Assembly (NCBI RefSeq): GCF_009495355.1
Contig: NZ_VZAD01000057.1
Span: 1-64,000, forward strand
Origin: Segatella copri
GTDB taxonomy: Bacteria; Bacteroidota; Bacteroidia; Bacteroidales; Bacteroidaceae
Length of the DNA: 64,000 nt
Direction: 5' to 3'
Of this stretch, positions 42,765-52,100 are shown piece after piece. Each line of letters starts with the position of its first letter. Position 1 is the first letter of the stretch. Made by a program: the position numbers and the translations under genes. The notes beneath the pieces were generated by a model. That model was not told where the DNA came from. It worked only from the letters and a program-made list of their open reading frames with translations, and did no database searches.

Positions 42765-44792
42765 ATGAAAACAAAAATGGTATTAGCAGCTTTGTTGTTA
42801 GGAACAACAGCTGCTTTCGCCCAGCAAGACAAGTTGGGCTCTGGCATTGACAAGGCCAACATGGACCTGAGTATCAAGCCAGGAACTGATTTCTATCGTT
42901 ATGCCGCCGGCAACTGGATGAAGAATCATCCACTCGACGGAGAGCACCCTGACAATGGTGCCTTTACCGATCTCTTCGAACAGAACCAGAAGCGCATTCA
43001 GGACATCATCCTCGAATATGCTTCCAAGCCACAGCAGAAGGGTTCGCTCGGACAAAAGATAGGTTCACTCTACAACCTCCGCATGGACAGCGTTCGACTG
43101 AACAAGGAGGGATGGGCACCTATCAAGCCTACTCTCGACCGCATCGCTGCCATCAAGGACCGCAGAGAGTATCAGTTGGTTACTGCTCAGCTTGACTTCC
43201 GTGGTGAGGGTACCATGATGTATGGCATCGGTGTGGGTGCCGACCTTCGTGATGCTGCCAACAATCTGGTAGAAGTGGGACAGGGTGGTCTTGGACTGGG
43301 AGTGCGCGACTATTATCTCAATGACGACGACCAGACCAAGAAGATCCGTGAGGCTTACAAGACATACATAAAGAAGCTCTTCCAGATGGTAGGCAACGAC
43401 GAGGCTACTGCCGAGAAGAAGATGGAGGCTGTGATGGCCATTGAGACTCGTATTGCCAAGGCAAGCTACAGCCAGGTGCAGCTTCGTGACATCGACAAGA
43501 ATTATCACAAGATGAGCTACAACCAGTTGGTTATCGACTATCCTGGTATCGACTGGGGCAATGTGTTCCTGGCATCAGGCTTCCCAGCCTTCAAGGACAT
43601 CTGCGTGGCTCAGCCAGAGCCTATCCACGAGGTGGAGAAGATTCTTGCCGAGACCTCTCTCGACGACCTGAAGACCTATGCTGAGCTCAAGGTCATCTCA
43701 GGAGCCACCAGTGTGCTGAGTGATGACTTCCGTGCCGTATCCTTCGAACTGAGCAAGGTGATGAGTGGTGTGCAGCAGGACCGTCCTCGCTGGAAGCGTG
43801 CTGTGAGCAGCGTGAGCGGTGTCTTGGGCGAGGCCATCGGTAAGCTCTATGTAGAGAAGTATTTCCCTGAGAGCAGCAAGAACCGTATGCTCCAGTTGGT
43901 TCACAACCTGCAGACAGCCCTTGCCCAGCGCATCGACGAGGCTACATGGATGAGCGCCGCCACCAAGGCACAGGCAAAGGATAAGTTGGAGAACTTTATA
44001 ATCAAGATAGGTTATCCAGACAAGTGGAAGGACTACAGCGGACTGCAGGTGGACGACAGTCTGTCGCTCTATGAGAATATGGCAAACATCTCTGAGTTCT
44101 TCACCAAGGATGAAATCGCCCGTAAGGTGAACAAGCCAGTAGACAAGATGGAGTGGGGAATGACACCTCAGACCATCAATGCCTATTACAACCCTACCAC
44201 CAACGAGATCTGCTTCCCTGCTGCTATTCTGCAGCCTCCTTTCTTCGATCCATCAGCTGACGATGCCATGAACTATGGTGCTATAGGTGGTGTGATAGGA
44301 CATGAGATGAGTCATGGTTTCGACGACCAGGGCAGTCAGTTTGACAAGACCGGCAACCAGCACAACTGGTGGACGGCTGCTGACAAGAAGAACTTCGAGG
44401 CCCGTACCAAGGTGCTTGTTAACCATTTCAACACGATAGAGTTGGCAGGCAAGAAGGTAAACGGCCAGCTGACATTGGGTGAGAACATCGGTGATAACGG
44501 TGGTCTGAATATTGCTTTCCGTGCTCTGCAGAACGTGATGAAGACAGAAAGCCTTGGCGTGAAGGACAGTTTCACACCCGAGCAGCGCTTCTTCCTGTCA
44601 TGGGCTCGTGTATGGGCAGGCAATGCCCGTCCTGAGTACCTGCAGTATCTCATGACAGTGGATGTTCACTCACCCAACGAGGCCCGTGTGAACGGTGCCC
44701 TCCCAATGGTTGACGCATGGTACAAGGCATTCGGTATCAAGAAGGGCGACAAGCTCTTTGTGCCAAAGAATAAGCGTGCCCATATCTGGTAA
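42765..44792 (+). CDS. pepO: M13-family metallopeptidase (neprilysin-like PepO)
   Basis: The 675-residue protein starts with a signal peptide (MKTKMVLAALLLGTTAAFA) and has the M13 zinc site HEMSH (H513, E514, H517) with the third ligand E573 in GENIGDNGG. NAYYNPTTNEICFPAAILQ, the substrate-binding NAYY motif of the family, lies before it. It should be a periplasmic or exported endopeptidase that trims oligopeptides. The C-terminus ends FVPKNKRAHIW, close to the family's usual CRVW-type end but with no Cys. It is a stand-alone gene with a strong terminator at 44820. Confidence 0.95.
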   Translation: MKTKMVLAALLLGTTAAFAQQDKLGSGIDKANMDLSIKPGTDFYRYAAGNWMKNHPLDGEHPDNGAFTDLFEQNQKRIQDIILEYASKPQQKGSLGQKIGSLYNLRMDSVRLNKEGWAPIKPTLDRIAAIKDRREYQLVTAQLDFRGEGTMMYGIGVGADLRDAANNLVEVGQGGLGLGVRDYYLNDDDQTKKIREAYKTYIKKLFQMVGNDEATAEKKMEAVMAIETRIAKASYSQVQLRDIDKNYHKMSYNQLVIDYPGIDWGNVFLASGFPAFKDICVAQPEPIHEVEKILAETSLDDLKTYAELKVISGATSVLSDDFRAVSFELSKVMSGVQQDRPRWKRAVSSVSGVLGEAIGKLYVEKYFPESSKNRMLQLVHNLQTALAQRIDEATWMSAATKAQAKDKLENFIIKIGYPDKWKDYSGLQVDDSLSLYENMANISEFFTKDEIARKVNKPVDKMEWGMTPQTINAYYNPTTNEICFPAAILQPPFFDPSADDAMNYGAIGGVIGHEMSHGFDDQGSQFDKTGNQHNWWTAADKKNFEARTKVLVNHFNTIELAGKKVNGQLTLGENIGDNGGLNIAFRALQNVMKTESLGVKDSFTPEQRFFLSWARVWAGNARPEYLQYLMTVDVHSPNEARVNGALPMVDAWYKAFGIKKGDKLFVPKNKRAHIW

Positions 44793-44819
44793 AAAGGAGT
44801 TGATTCCTGATATAAAAAG

Positions 44820-44861
44820 TATCCTAAGTTACAATGACAAGTAACTTAGGATATTTTTTTT
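44820..44861 (+). terminator. terminator of the M13 peptidase gene
   Basis: Perfect 13-bp stem TATCCTAAGTTAC (44820-44832) with GTAACTTAGGATA (44841-44853), 8-base loop, then eight T. Confidence 0.92.
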
Positions 44862-44980
44862 ATGTCTTTAAAGTGACACTCCCACATTTGTTTGTACTGA
44901 ATTTTACAAAAATATGGTCTTGTATCGTTTTTTCCAAAAAAATGAGTGATTTTTTAAAATAGCTTACTACAAAAATTAAC

Positions 44981-44988
44981 TAAATTTG
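44981..44988 (+). promoter_or_regulatory. possible -7 box of dcuB
   Basis: TAAATTTG, 57 nt before the ATG. The upstream box is not clear, and no FNR- or CRP-type palindrome was found in the 180 bp upstream. Confidence 0.45.
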
Positions 44989-45044
44989 CAGCGTTCGAAT
45001 CACTAAACAACTAATAACTTTTACAACTAACTGAATTTAGAACT

Positions 45045-46388
45045 ATGGCTACAGCTATTATACTCATCCAATTGGCCCTTGTACTGGCCCTGATCTTCAT
45101 TGGCGCCCGTGTTGGTGGCATAGGTCTGGGAATCTATGGTATGGTGGGCGTTTTCATCCTCGTCTTTGTCTTCGGACTGAAGCCAGGAAATCTGCCTATT
45201 GACGTGATGCTCATTATTGTATCAGTCATCACGGCAGCCTCCACTTTGCAGGCAGCAGGCGGATTGGATTATTTGGTAGGTGTAGCAGCACGTTTCCTGC
45301 GCAAGCATCCTGAGAAGATAACATACTACGGTCCGCTTACCACATGGCTCTTCTGCCTCGTAGCAGGAACCGCACACACCAGCTATTCGCTGCTTCCTAT
45401 CATCTCCGAGATAGCCACCAACTCTAAGATCCGCCCAGAGCGACCCCTCAGCGTGGCAGCCATAGCCGCCTCCTTAGGCATTACCGGAAGTCCGGTGTCG
45501 GCAGCAACGGCTGCCATCATCAGTACCGACTTGCTGGGTTGCAAGGGAGTAGAGTTGGGTACCATACTTCTGGTTTGTATTCCTGCTTCCTTCATCGCCA
45601 TCCTGGTGGCAGCCTTAGTGCAGAACCACGTAGGAAAAGAATTGGTAGACGACCCTATATATAAAGAAAAGGTACGCGAGGGAATCATCAAGCCCGAGGA
45701 GGACAGCCGTCTTATCGACGAGATGATCAAGAATCCTAGCCCACGCTCCAAGTATGCCGTGATAGCCTTCTTGCTCGGTGTACTGGCGGTAGTCGTATTT
45801 GGCAGTTTCCCATCCCTTCGTCCTTCGTTCATGGTAGGCGACGAGATACACCGCGTGTCTATGCCCGAGACCATTGAAATCGTCATGATGGCAACAGCAT
45901 CCCTGATACTTCTGGCAGGCAAGGCAAAGGTACAGGATGCAGTGAAGGGCAACGTCTTCGGAGCAGGAATGAATGCCATGGTAGCCATTTTCGGTATTGC
46001 CTGGATGGGCGACACCTTCTTCAATGGACATTTGGATTTCTTCAAGGAGCACATTTCTACTGTGGTGACCCAGTATCCTTTCCTCTTCGCCATCGCTCTG
46101 TTCTTCATGTCGATCATGCTCTTCTCGCAGGCGGCAACAGTAAGAACCCTTTATCCCCTGGGTATAGGACTGGGCATCTCGCCTCTGGCACTCGTGGCAA
46201 TGTTCCCTGCTGTCAATGGCTACTTCTTCTTGCCTAACTATCCTACAGAGGTGGCAGCCATCAACTTCGACCGTACAGGAACCACACGTATCGGCAGATT
46301 TGTTGTGAATCACTCCTTCCAGCTGGCTGGCTTCATCACAACCTTTGTCAGCATCGGCGTAGGATACCTCATTATCCAACTGCTTTAA
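45045..46388 (+). CDS. dcuB: anaerobic C4-dicarboxylate transporter
   Basis: The 447-residue protein has about 12 hydrophobic segments and the Dcu family hallmarks (GARVGGIGLGIYG near residue 22, AGTAHTSYSLLPIISEIA near 110, GITGSPVSAATAA near 145). Dcu carriers exchange fumarate, malate, aspartate and succinate in anaerobes. The next gene, 74 bp downstream, encodes a periplasmic-type asparaginase, whose aspartate product is a Dcu substrate. The pairing suggests import of aspartate for fumarate respiration with succinate export. DcuA and DcuB are hard to tell apart by eye, so the letter is tentative. Confidence 0.9.
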   Translation: MATAIILIQLALVLALIFIGARVGGIGLGIYGMVGVFILVFVFGLKPGNLPIDVMLIIVSVITAASTLQAAGGLDYLVGVAARFLRKHPEKITYYGPLTTWLFCLVAGTAHTSYSLLPIISEIATNSKIRPERPLSVAAIAASLGITGSPVSAATAAIISTDLLGCKGVELGTILLVCIPASFIAILVAALVQNHVGKELVDDPIYKEKVREGIIKPEEDSRLIDEMIKNPSPRSKYAVIAFLLGVLAVVVFGSFPSLRPSFMVGDEIHRVSMPETIEIVMMATASLILLAGKAKVQDAVKGNVFGAGMNAMVAIFGIAWMGDTFFNGHLDFFKEHISTVVTQYPFLFAIALFFMSIMLFSQAATVRTLYPLGIGLGISPLALVAMFPAVNGYFFLPNYPTEVAAINFDRTGTTRIGRFVVNHSFQLAGFITTFVSIGVGYLIIQLL

Positions 46389-46462
46389 TGCGGGAGTGAT
46401 AAATATATGTAAATCAGAGAGTTTATTAACAAATATATTAACCTAAATTAAAACCGATTATT

Positions 46463-47512
46463 ATGAATAAAAGATTTTTCTCATTAATGACACTCCTTTT
46501 GTTGGTAGTGGCATGTGCGTTTGCAAAACCTAAGGTACGTATTATCGCAACAGGTGGAACCATTGCTGGTGCAGGAACTTCAGCTACAGGTTCAGCATAT
46601 ACAGCAGGTCAGGTAGGTGTTCAGAGCTTGATAGCAGCTGTGCCTCAGATGCTTGATTTGGCCGATGTAACAGGCGAGCAGCTTGTTAATATCGGTTCAC
46701 AGGATATGAATGACCAGGTATGGCTCAAGTTGGCTAAGCGTATCAACGAGTTGTTGAACAAGGAAGGATACGACGGCGTTGTGGTTACTCACGGAACCGA
46801 CACCATGGAAGAGACAGCTTACTTCCTCAACCTGACTGTTCACAGCGACAAGCCTGTAGTACTCGTAGGTTCTATGCGTCCAAGTACAGGTATCAGCGCC
46901 GATGGTCCTGCCAACCTCTATGGAGCCGTTGCTGCAGCTGCAAGTCCTAACTCAAAGGGCCGTGGCGTGATGTGCTGTATGAACAACCTCTTGCTCGATG
47001 CAAAGGATGTCATCAAGACTCACACTACAGACTGCGCTACATTCCAGGGTGGTAACTATGGTAAGATTGGTTATATCTATGGTGGCGAGGCTATCTACAA
47101 TCGCCAGGTAGAGAATCTGCACACCACAAAGAGCGAGTTCAGCGTAGAGGGTCTTACCGAGTTGCCAAAGGTAGGTATCGTTTACGGTTACTCCAACTGC
47201 TCTCCACTTCCTTTCAAGGCTTTCGTTGACGCCAAGTATGCTGGTATCGTATTGGCAGGTGTAGGTGACGGTAACTTCTATAAGGACGTATTCGACGAGG
47301 CTCTCAAGGCACGCCAGAAGGGTATTCTCGTAGTTCGTTCAAGCCGCGTTCCTACTGGTCCTACATGTCTCAACGGCGAGGTAGACGACACCAAGTATCA
47401 GTTTGTTGCTTCTTTGGCTCTCAACCCACAGAAGGCTCGCGTACTCTTGATGCTTGCTCTTACCAAGACCCACGACTGGCAGAAGATCCAGGAGTACTTC
47501 CAGAAGTATTAA
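46463..47512 (+). CDS. ansB: type II L-asparaginase
   Basis: The enzyme hydrolyses asparagine to aspartate and ammonia. The 349-residue product has a signal peptide (1-21, AFA before KPK; C18 in VVAC could instead act as a lipobox) and the type II motifs: T33 in ATGGTIAG, the flexible-loop Tyr Y46, S79 in IGSQDMND, and T112-D113 in HGTDTMEET. It should act in the periplasm, feeding aspartate to the Dcu carrier encoded upstream. A hairpin (47535-47573) separates it from the porin gene 118 bp downstream. Confidence 0.95.
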   Translation: MNKRFFSLMTLLLLVVACAFAKPKVRIIATGGTIAGAGTSATGSAYTAGQVGVQSLIAAVPQMLDLADVTGEQLVNIGSQDMNDQVWLKLAKRINELLNKEGYDGVVVTHGTDTMEETAYFLNLTVHSDKPVVLVGSMRPSTGISADGPANLYGAVAAAASPNSKGRGVMCCMNNLLLDAKDVIKTHTTDCATFQGGNYGKIGYIYGGEAIYNRQVENLHTTKSEFSVEGLTELPKVGIVYGYSNCSPLPFKAFVDAKYAGIVLAGVGDGNFYKDVFDEALKARQKGILVVRSSRVPTGPTCLNGEVDDTKYQFVASLALNPQKARVLLMLALTKTHDWQKIQEYFQKY

Positions 47513-47534
47513 TTTTTCACACTCTCTGATTTCC

Positions 47535-47573
47535 AGTTCCTCCTGAGCCTCTGTCTAAGAGCAGGGAGGAACT
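47535..47573. other. hairpin between ansB and the porin gene
   Basis: AGTTCCTCCTG (47535-47545) pairs with CAGGGAGGAACT (47562-47573) with one bulge. No T-run follows, so partial termination or RNA processing between the two genes is likelier than a full stop. Confidence 0.5.
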
Positions 47574-47630
47574 ACCAAGAGGGAACAATTTATCTTATTA
47601 TTATAAACCTTAATACAAAACCTAAAGATT

Positions 47631-48842
47631 ATGAAGAAGATTATAATGATGTTTGCAGCGCTTGCCATGACAATGGGAGCTAATGCACAAGGAAACAATA
47701 TCGGCATGGGTGGTGGCGACGGTGATATTCAGTCAATTCACGAGCGCATAACCAAGTTGGAGAAGAAGAACGATATGTTCAATCTCTATTTCAACTATGC
47801 AGCTTCATTCCAGGCAGAGCACAACAGCCTTTCTGATGAATGGGGCACCAAGTTTGCCAACAAGCAGTTGCGTATCGAGATCAAGGGTAACTTGACCGAC
47901 AAATTGTACTATCGTTTGCGTCATCGCCTCAACAAGGCTACCGACGCCAAGGGTGAGGACAACTTCGCTAAGGCTACCGACATTATGATGGTAGGTTACA
48001 ACTTCAATGACAAGCTCTCTATCTCGGGAGGTAAGATGTGCCAGATCTGGGGTGGCTTCGAGTTTGATGAGAACCCAATGTACATCTATCAGTATTCAGA
48101 CATGGTAGACTACATGGATAACTTCATGGCCGGTGTTACCGTGAGCTACAAGCCAATACCTACTCAGGAAATCGCAGTCGAGATCAGTAATTCTTACAAT
48201 GGTAAGTTCGCAGATGAGTATGGTGACGAGGCAGTGGTTGTCAACAACGACGAGGCTCAGGCTCTCCAGAAGTCAAAGAATCCTCTTACCTATATCATCA
48301 ACTGGAATGGTAGCTTCTTTGATGGCAAGTTGAACACCCGTTGGGCATGGGGTCTTCAGACACAGGCCAAGGGCAAGTACAGCCGTATGCTCACTCTCGG
48401 TCAGCAGCTCAATCTGCCTAAGTTCCAATGGTACTTCGACTATATGGGCGCATTCGACGACCTCGACCGTCTGAAGATTGCTACCAATGAGTTGAGAGAC
48501 GCATTTGGTGGCGGTGATGCTCCCGGTAATGTTTATCTGGGCAAAGTACACTACAACAGCTTTATCACAAAGGCCAACTGGCAGTTTGCTCCAAGCTGGA
48601 ACTTAATGCTCAAGGGCATGTACGAGACAGCAAGTGTAACAAAGATGGAGCAGTTCAAGAACTACCGCAAGAGCTTCGGCTACATGGGCAGCATCGAATA
48701 TTATCCAGCTAAGCAGCAGGATTTCCGCCTCTTCTTGGCATACGTAGGCCGTAAGTACGATTACAGCACAAAGTGCGGTTTGAAGGACTACAATACCGAT
48801 CGCATCGAACTTGGTTTCATGTATCGCATCAAAGCTTACTAA
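47631..48842 (+). CDS. outer-membrane porin, Porin O/P family
   Basis: The 403-residue protein has a signal peptide (MKKIIMMFAALAMTMGANA), a short coiled-coil-like segment (SIHERITKLEKKN, about 35-47), and then alternating amphipathic strands to the C-terminus, as in phosphate-selective porins O and P. Aromatic residues near strand ends (ELGFMYRIKAY at the C-terminus) fit a barrel. It probably lets small acidic solutes through; its place after dcuB and ansB suggests aspartate, asparagine or C4-dicarboxylates. A hairpin at 48873 ends the unit. Confidence 0.82.
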   Translation: MKKIIMMFAALAMTMGANAQGNNIGMGGGDGDIQSIHERITKLEKKNDMFNLYFNYAASFQAEHNSLSDEWGTKFANKQLRIEIKGNLTDKLYYRLRHRLNKATDAKGEDNFAKATDIMMVGYNFNDKLSISGGKMCQIWGGFEFDENPMYIYQYSDMVDYMDNFMAGVTVSYKPIPTQEIAVEISNSYNGKFADEYGDEAVVVNNDEAQALQKSKNPLTYIINWNGSFFDGKLNTRWAWGLQTQAKGKYSRMLTLGQQLNLPKFQWYFDYMGAFDDLDRLKIATNELRDAFGGGDAPGNVYLGKVHYNSFITKANWQFAPSWNLMLKGMYETASVTKMEQFKNYRKSFGYMGSIEYYPAKQQDFRLFLAYVGRKYDYSTKCGLKDYNTDRIELGFMYRIKAY

Positions 48843-48872
48843 ATCATTTTTCCAGTCTTATTAGAAACAGTG

Positions 48873-48906
48873 GGAGCTGAAGGGGAAACCCTCCAGCTCC
48901 TTATTG
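48873..48906 (+). terminator. terminator of the dcuB-ansB-porin unit
   Basis: GGAGCTGAAGGG (48873-48884) pairs with CCCTCCAGCTCC (48889-48900) with one mismatch, tip GAAA, then TTATTG. The T-run is weak. Confidence 0.65.
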
Positions 48907-48978
48907 TATAAATCTATTGGCTAATTCTTATCTATGATGTTCAGGGTAAAACTTAACTCTTTGGTATAAACAAAAGTT

Positions 48979-49113
48979 TTCGACCGTACAGGTCGAATTT
49001 CTTTCCGACGATGTTTGCTGAATAGTAAAGGCTCTAAATGAAAGCGGCTTCGATAGTCAATGAAGCCTATTTCGTAGAGCAATGAAAGCGGCTTCGTAAG
49101 CAGTTGAAGCCTA
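48979..49113. repeat. hairpins and a 44-bp direct repeat between convergent genes
   Basis: TTCGACC pairs with GGTCGAA (48979-48997). Then two direct copies of AATGAAAGCGGCTTCG (49037 and 49081, 44 bp apart) each form a GGCTTC/GAAGCC stem (49046-49067 and 49090-49111). No gene is seen in the 324-bp gap between the porin and tamB stops, and these stems may serve as terminators for both. Confidence 0.6.
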
Positions 49114-49166
49114 TTGCATTCTGATAGAAACTATAGGTTGTGGTTTAATCAATTATATAGATATTT

Positions 49167-52100
49167 TTATTTTTTGCCCTTTTTCTTGTTTTTATTCTTT
49201 TTTTCCTTGTTCTTGCTCTTTTTCTTAATGCCCAGCAGGTCGCGAAGATTGAAGAAGTCTTTCTTCATGATGAGACCCACACCCTGGGTGTTCAGACTGT
49301 TGCGTGTGAAGTAGCGGTCGTTGGTCTGATTGTAGACGTGAATCGAGAGGTTGCCGTTAGGGAAGATGAGGTAACGCAGGTCGAAGTCGCCGATGAAGCT
49401 CTGTGTGGCGTTGGCGTTGTCGCGATAACCAAACTGTCCGTTGAAGAGCAGACGGTTGTTGAGCAGTCGTCCGCTCAGGATGCCTTCGTACTCTGCATTG
49501 TTGAATCCCTCGTTGCCTGTCGAGATGTTGGCTCCGAAGTTCCAGTTGCTGCTGTTGACGAAGCTCGACAGCACGTTGTTGATCTGCTGAGAGATGGTTC
49601 CGCTCAGCAAACTCTGCATCGCCAGTGAGGTCTGACTCTGTTGAGATGCGTCCTCGCTTGTCTGGTTGTTCTTGGTCTGTGTGTAGAATCGTCCTATGCC
49701 GAGGAGGTAGAGCACCTGCTGGTTCATCTCTTCCTGCGAGTTGATGACGGAGTAAATCATCTGTTTGGCGTCACTGTTTACCGTTGGCAGGTCCATGGAG
49801 AAGTCTACCTTCGGAGCGCCTGGTGTGCCGGTGATGTCCATGAGGCAGTCTACACGGATGTTGTTGCTGGAGAAGGAGCGTCCGATGTTAAGATCGCTCA
49901 GCGGCACTCCGTTTACGGTGTATTTGGCCTGCAGATTGAGCGGAGCGTTATAGGGGTCGCCTCCGAAGGCGATAGTGCCTCCGGGCTGGAAGTCGAAGTC
50001 TTTCTTGATGATGTTCTGGATGGTGAGTTTATACTGTCCGTGATCCACCACGTAGTTGCCAAACATGTCGAGTCCGCCCTTGTTGTAGTAGTTGGCTCTG
50101 ATCACTCCGTTGCCGTTGAGGGTGATGTAGTCGCCTGTCTGGTCGTCCATCATCAGCTTGAGTGTGAGGTTGGGGTTGGTGTTGACGAGGAAGTTGATGC
50201 GCATATCCGACGAGAAGTCCGGGCTGTCGTCTTCATCCTTGTCGCTGTCGGGCGAATTGGGTCTATATATATAAGGTGTGGCGTCATTCCAGTGGATGAA
50301 ACTTCCTGCGCTGATGGCGTCGGGGCTTGCCACATTGTAGACGAAGATGGAGTGGGGCTCGGGTGTTGCATCGATGTCGATGATGGTCTCACCGCTCTTG
50401 CCGTGAATGCCCACGGTGCCGGTGGCGAAGACAGTTCCATAGAACGTGTCGTCGCCAAACTCGTGTGTGTCGAAGCCTAAGAAGTTGTTGGCATCGATAT
50501 CAAGGTCGTAGCTCAGGCGGGTGAGGTGCTTGTGGTGTATTCCTCCTCTGATGAGCGCAAAGTGGCTGTGTTTGCCGTTGTAGTGGCTGTCGTAGATGGA
50601 GTCGCCCTCAAACTGGATGTCGTCGGGGATGGCATGAGCGCGCAGATGGTTGAAGGTGTAGTCGGTGCCGAGCTGTTTCATGTGCATCCTGCCGTGCGCC
50701 ACGACGTCGCCCACGAGGTTGATGTTCTTCAGATCGCCCACGACGTTGAGCTTGCCCTTGCACCATGCCTCCACATTGTTCAGGAAGCTGCCGCAGAAGT
50801 TCTCCATGAACTTCAGGCTTGTGTTGTGGGCCTCGATGCCCAGGTCTATGTAGTTGCGCTTGGGCGATACGTATCCGTTGATCACGGTGAGGTGCTCGGG
50901 GCCGTCCTCTGCCGTTGCGTCGATGTTGATTTGTCCTTCCTGGTTGTCGTAGGCAGCCTTGGCATGAAGGGTTCCCAAGGGGCCGTTCTCGAAGACAAAG
51001 TCCTTGACGTCGAGGTTTGCGTAGGCCTCCGGAGTCTGGAAGATAGACTTCACCACGGCCTTGCCCGAAGCTTTTCCGGCAAAGTCGACCGAGTGGAAGT
51101 TGACCAGGTTGAGGATATAGGCTACGTCGACATCCTTCAGGTCGGCTACGATGGAGTCGGTGGCCTGGGGTGTGGCTTTTCCGTTGATGATGATGTGCTG
51201 GTCGCCATGCGAGAAGTTCAGCATGTCGACGGTCAGTTCATTCTTTCTGTATATGATGTCGGCAGGGTTGAGAAGCCATTTTTTCTCTCCGAGCATGATT
51301 TCTGATGGGTTCACCGAGACGTGGACACCCGTAGTTCCATTGTCGGAAGTGAAGAACTGTGTCCTGGTGTCAATCTTTCCCGTGATGGGCAGTTTGCTCG
51401 ACTGGTTGGCATAATAGAGCAGGGTGGACAGGTTGTTGTCGGCTGCCGCTGCGCGTAGCCTGTAGACTGGAGCTTTCTCGTAGGGAAGTCCCTGGCTGAT
51501 GCGTGCTTCCATCCTGAGTGAGTCGCCTATGGTGTTGAGCTCGATGTTGGCATCGTGGAATGCTGATCCATCCCAACTGAAGTTGGGCGCATTGATGTAA
51601 AGATTGACGTTCTTCTCGGCATCTGAGATGTTGCCGTTGATGTGTACGGGCAGGCTGAGCGACAGGGGCAGTCCGAACATGCGCTGCAGCACTTCGGCAG
51701 ATGTGATGTTGGCCTGCAGGGTAAAGTCGTTGTAGCCCTTGGCTGCATGCTTGCTGATTCCGGGAATGGTAGGCAGCTTGTCGGCCACTAATCGCATGAT
51801 GCTTCCATAGATTGTGGTCAGGTCGTATTGGCCACGTGCATAGAGACTTACGAAGGGCGCTTCTATGTCGAGATGACCTTCCTTGCCCTTGTTGTTGGCG
51901 CTGATGCTGATGTTGTTGAGACTGTAGGAAGGGTCGTGCATCTTCATGCCCAAGACTATGGGACGGAGATGGTTGATAGCTGCATCGAACGCATACAAGC
52001 GCGAACCTAACTGGTAGTCGCCCTTGACGGACAGGTTGACGTTAGGGTCGGCGATGGAGGCTGTTCCGCGGAGGGTCTTCATGTCGTAGTCGCCATCTAT

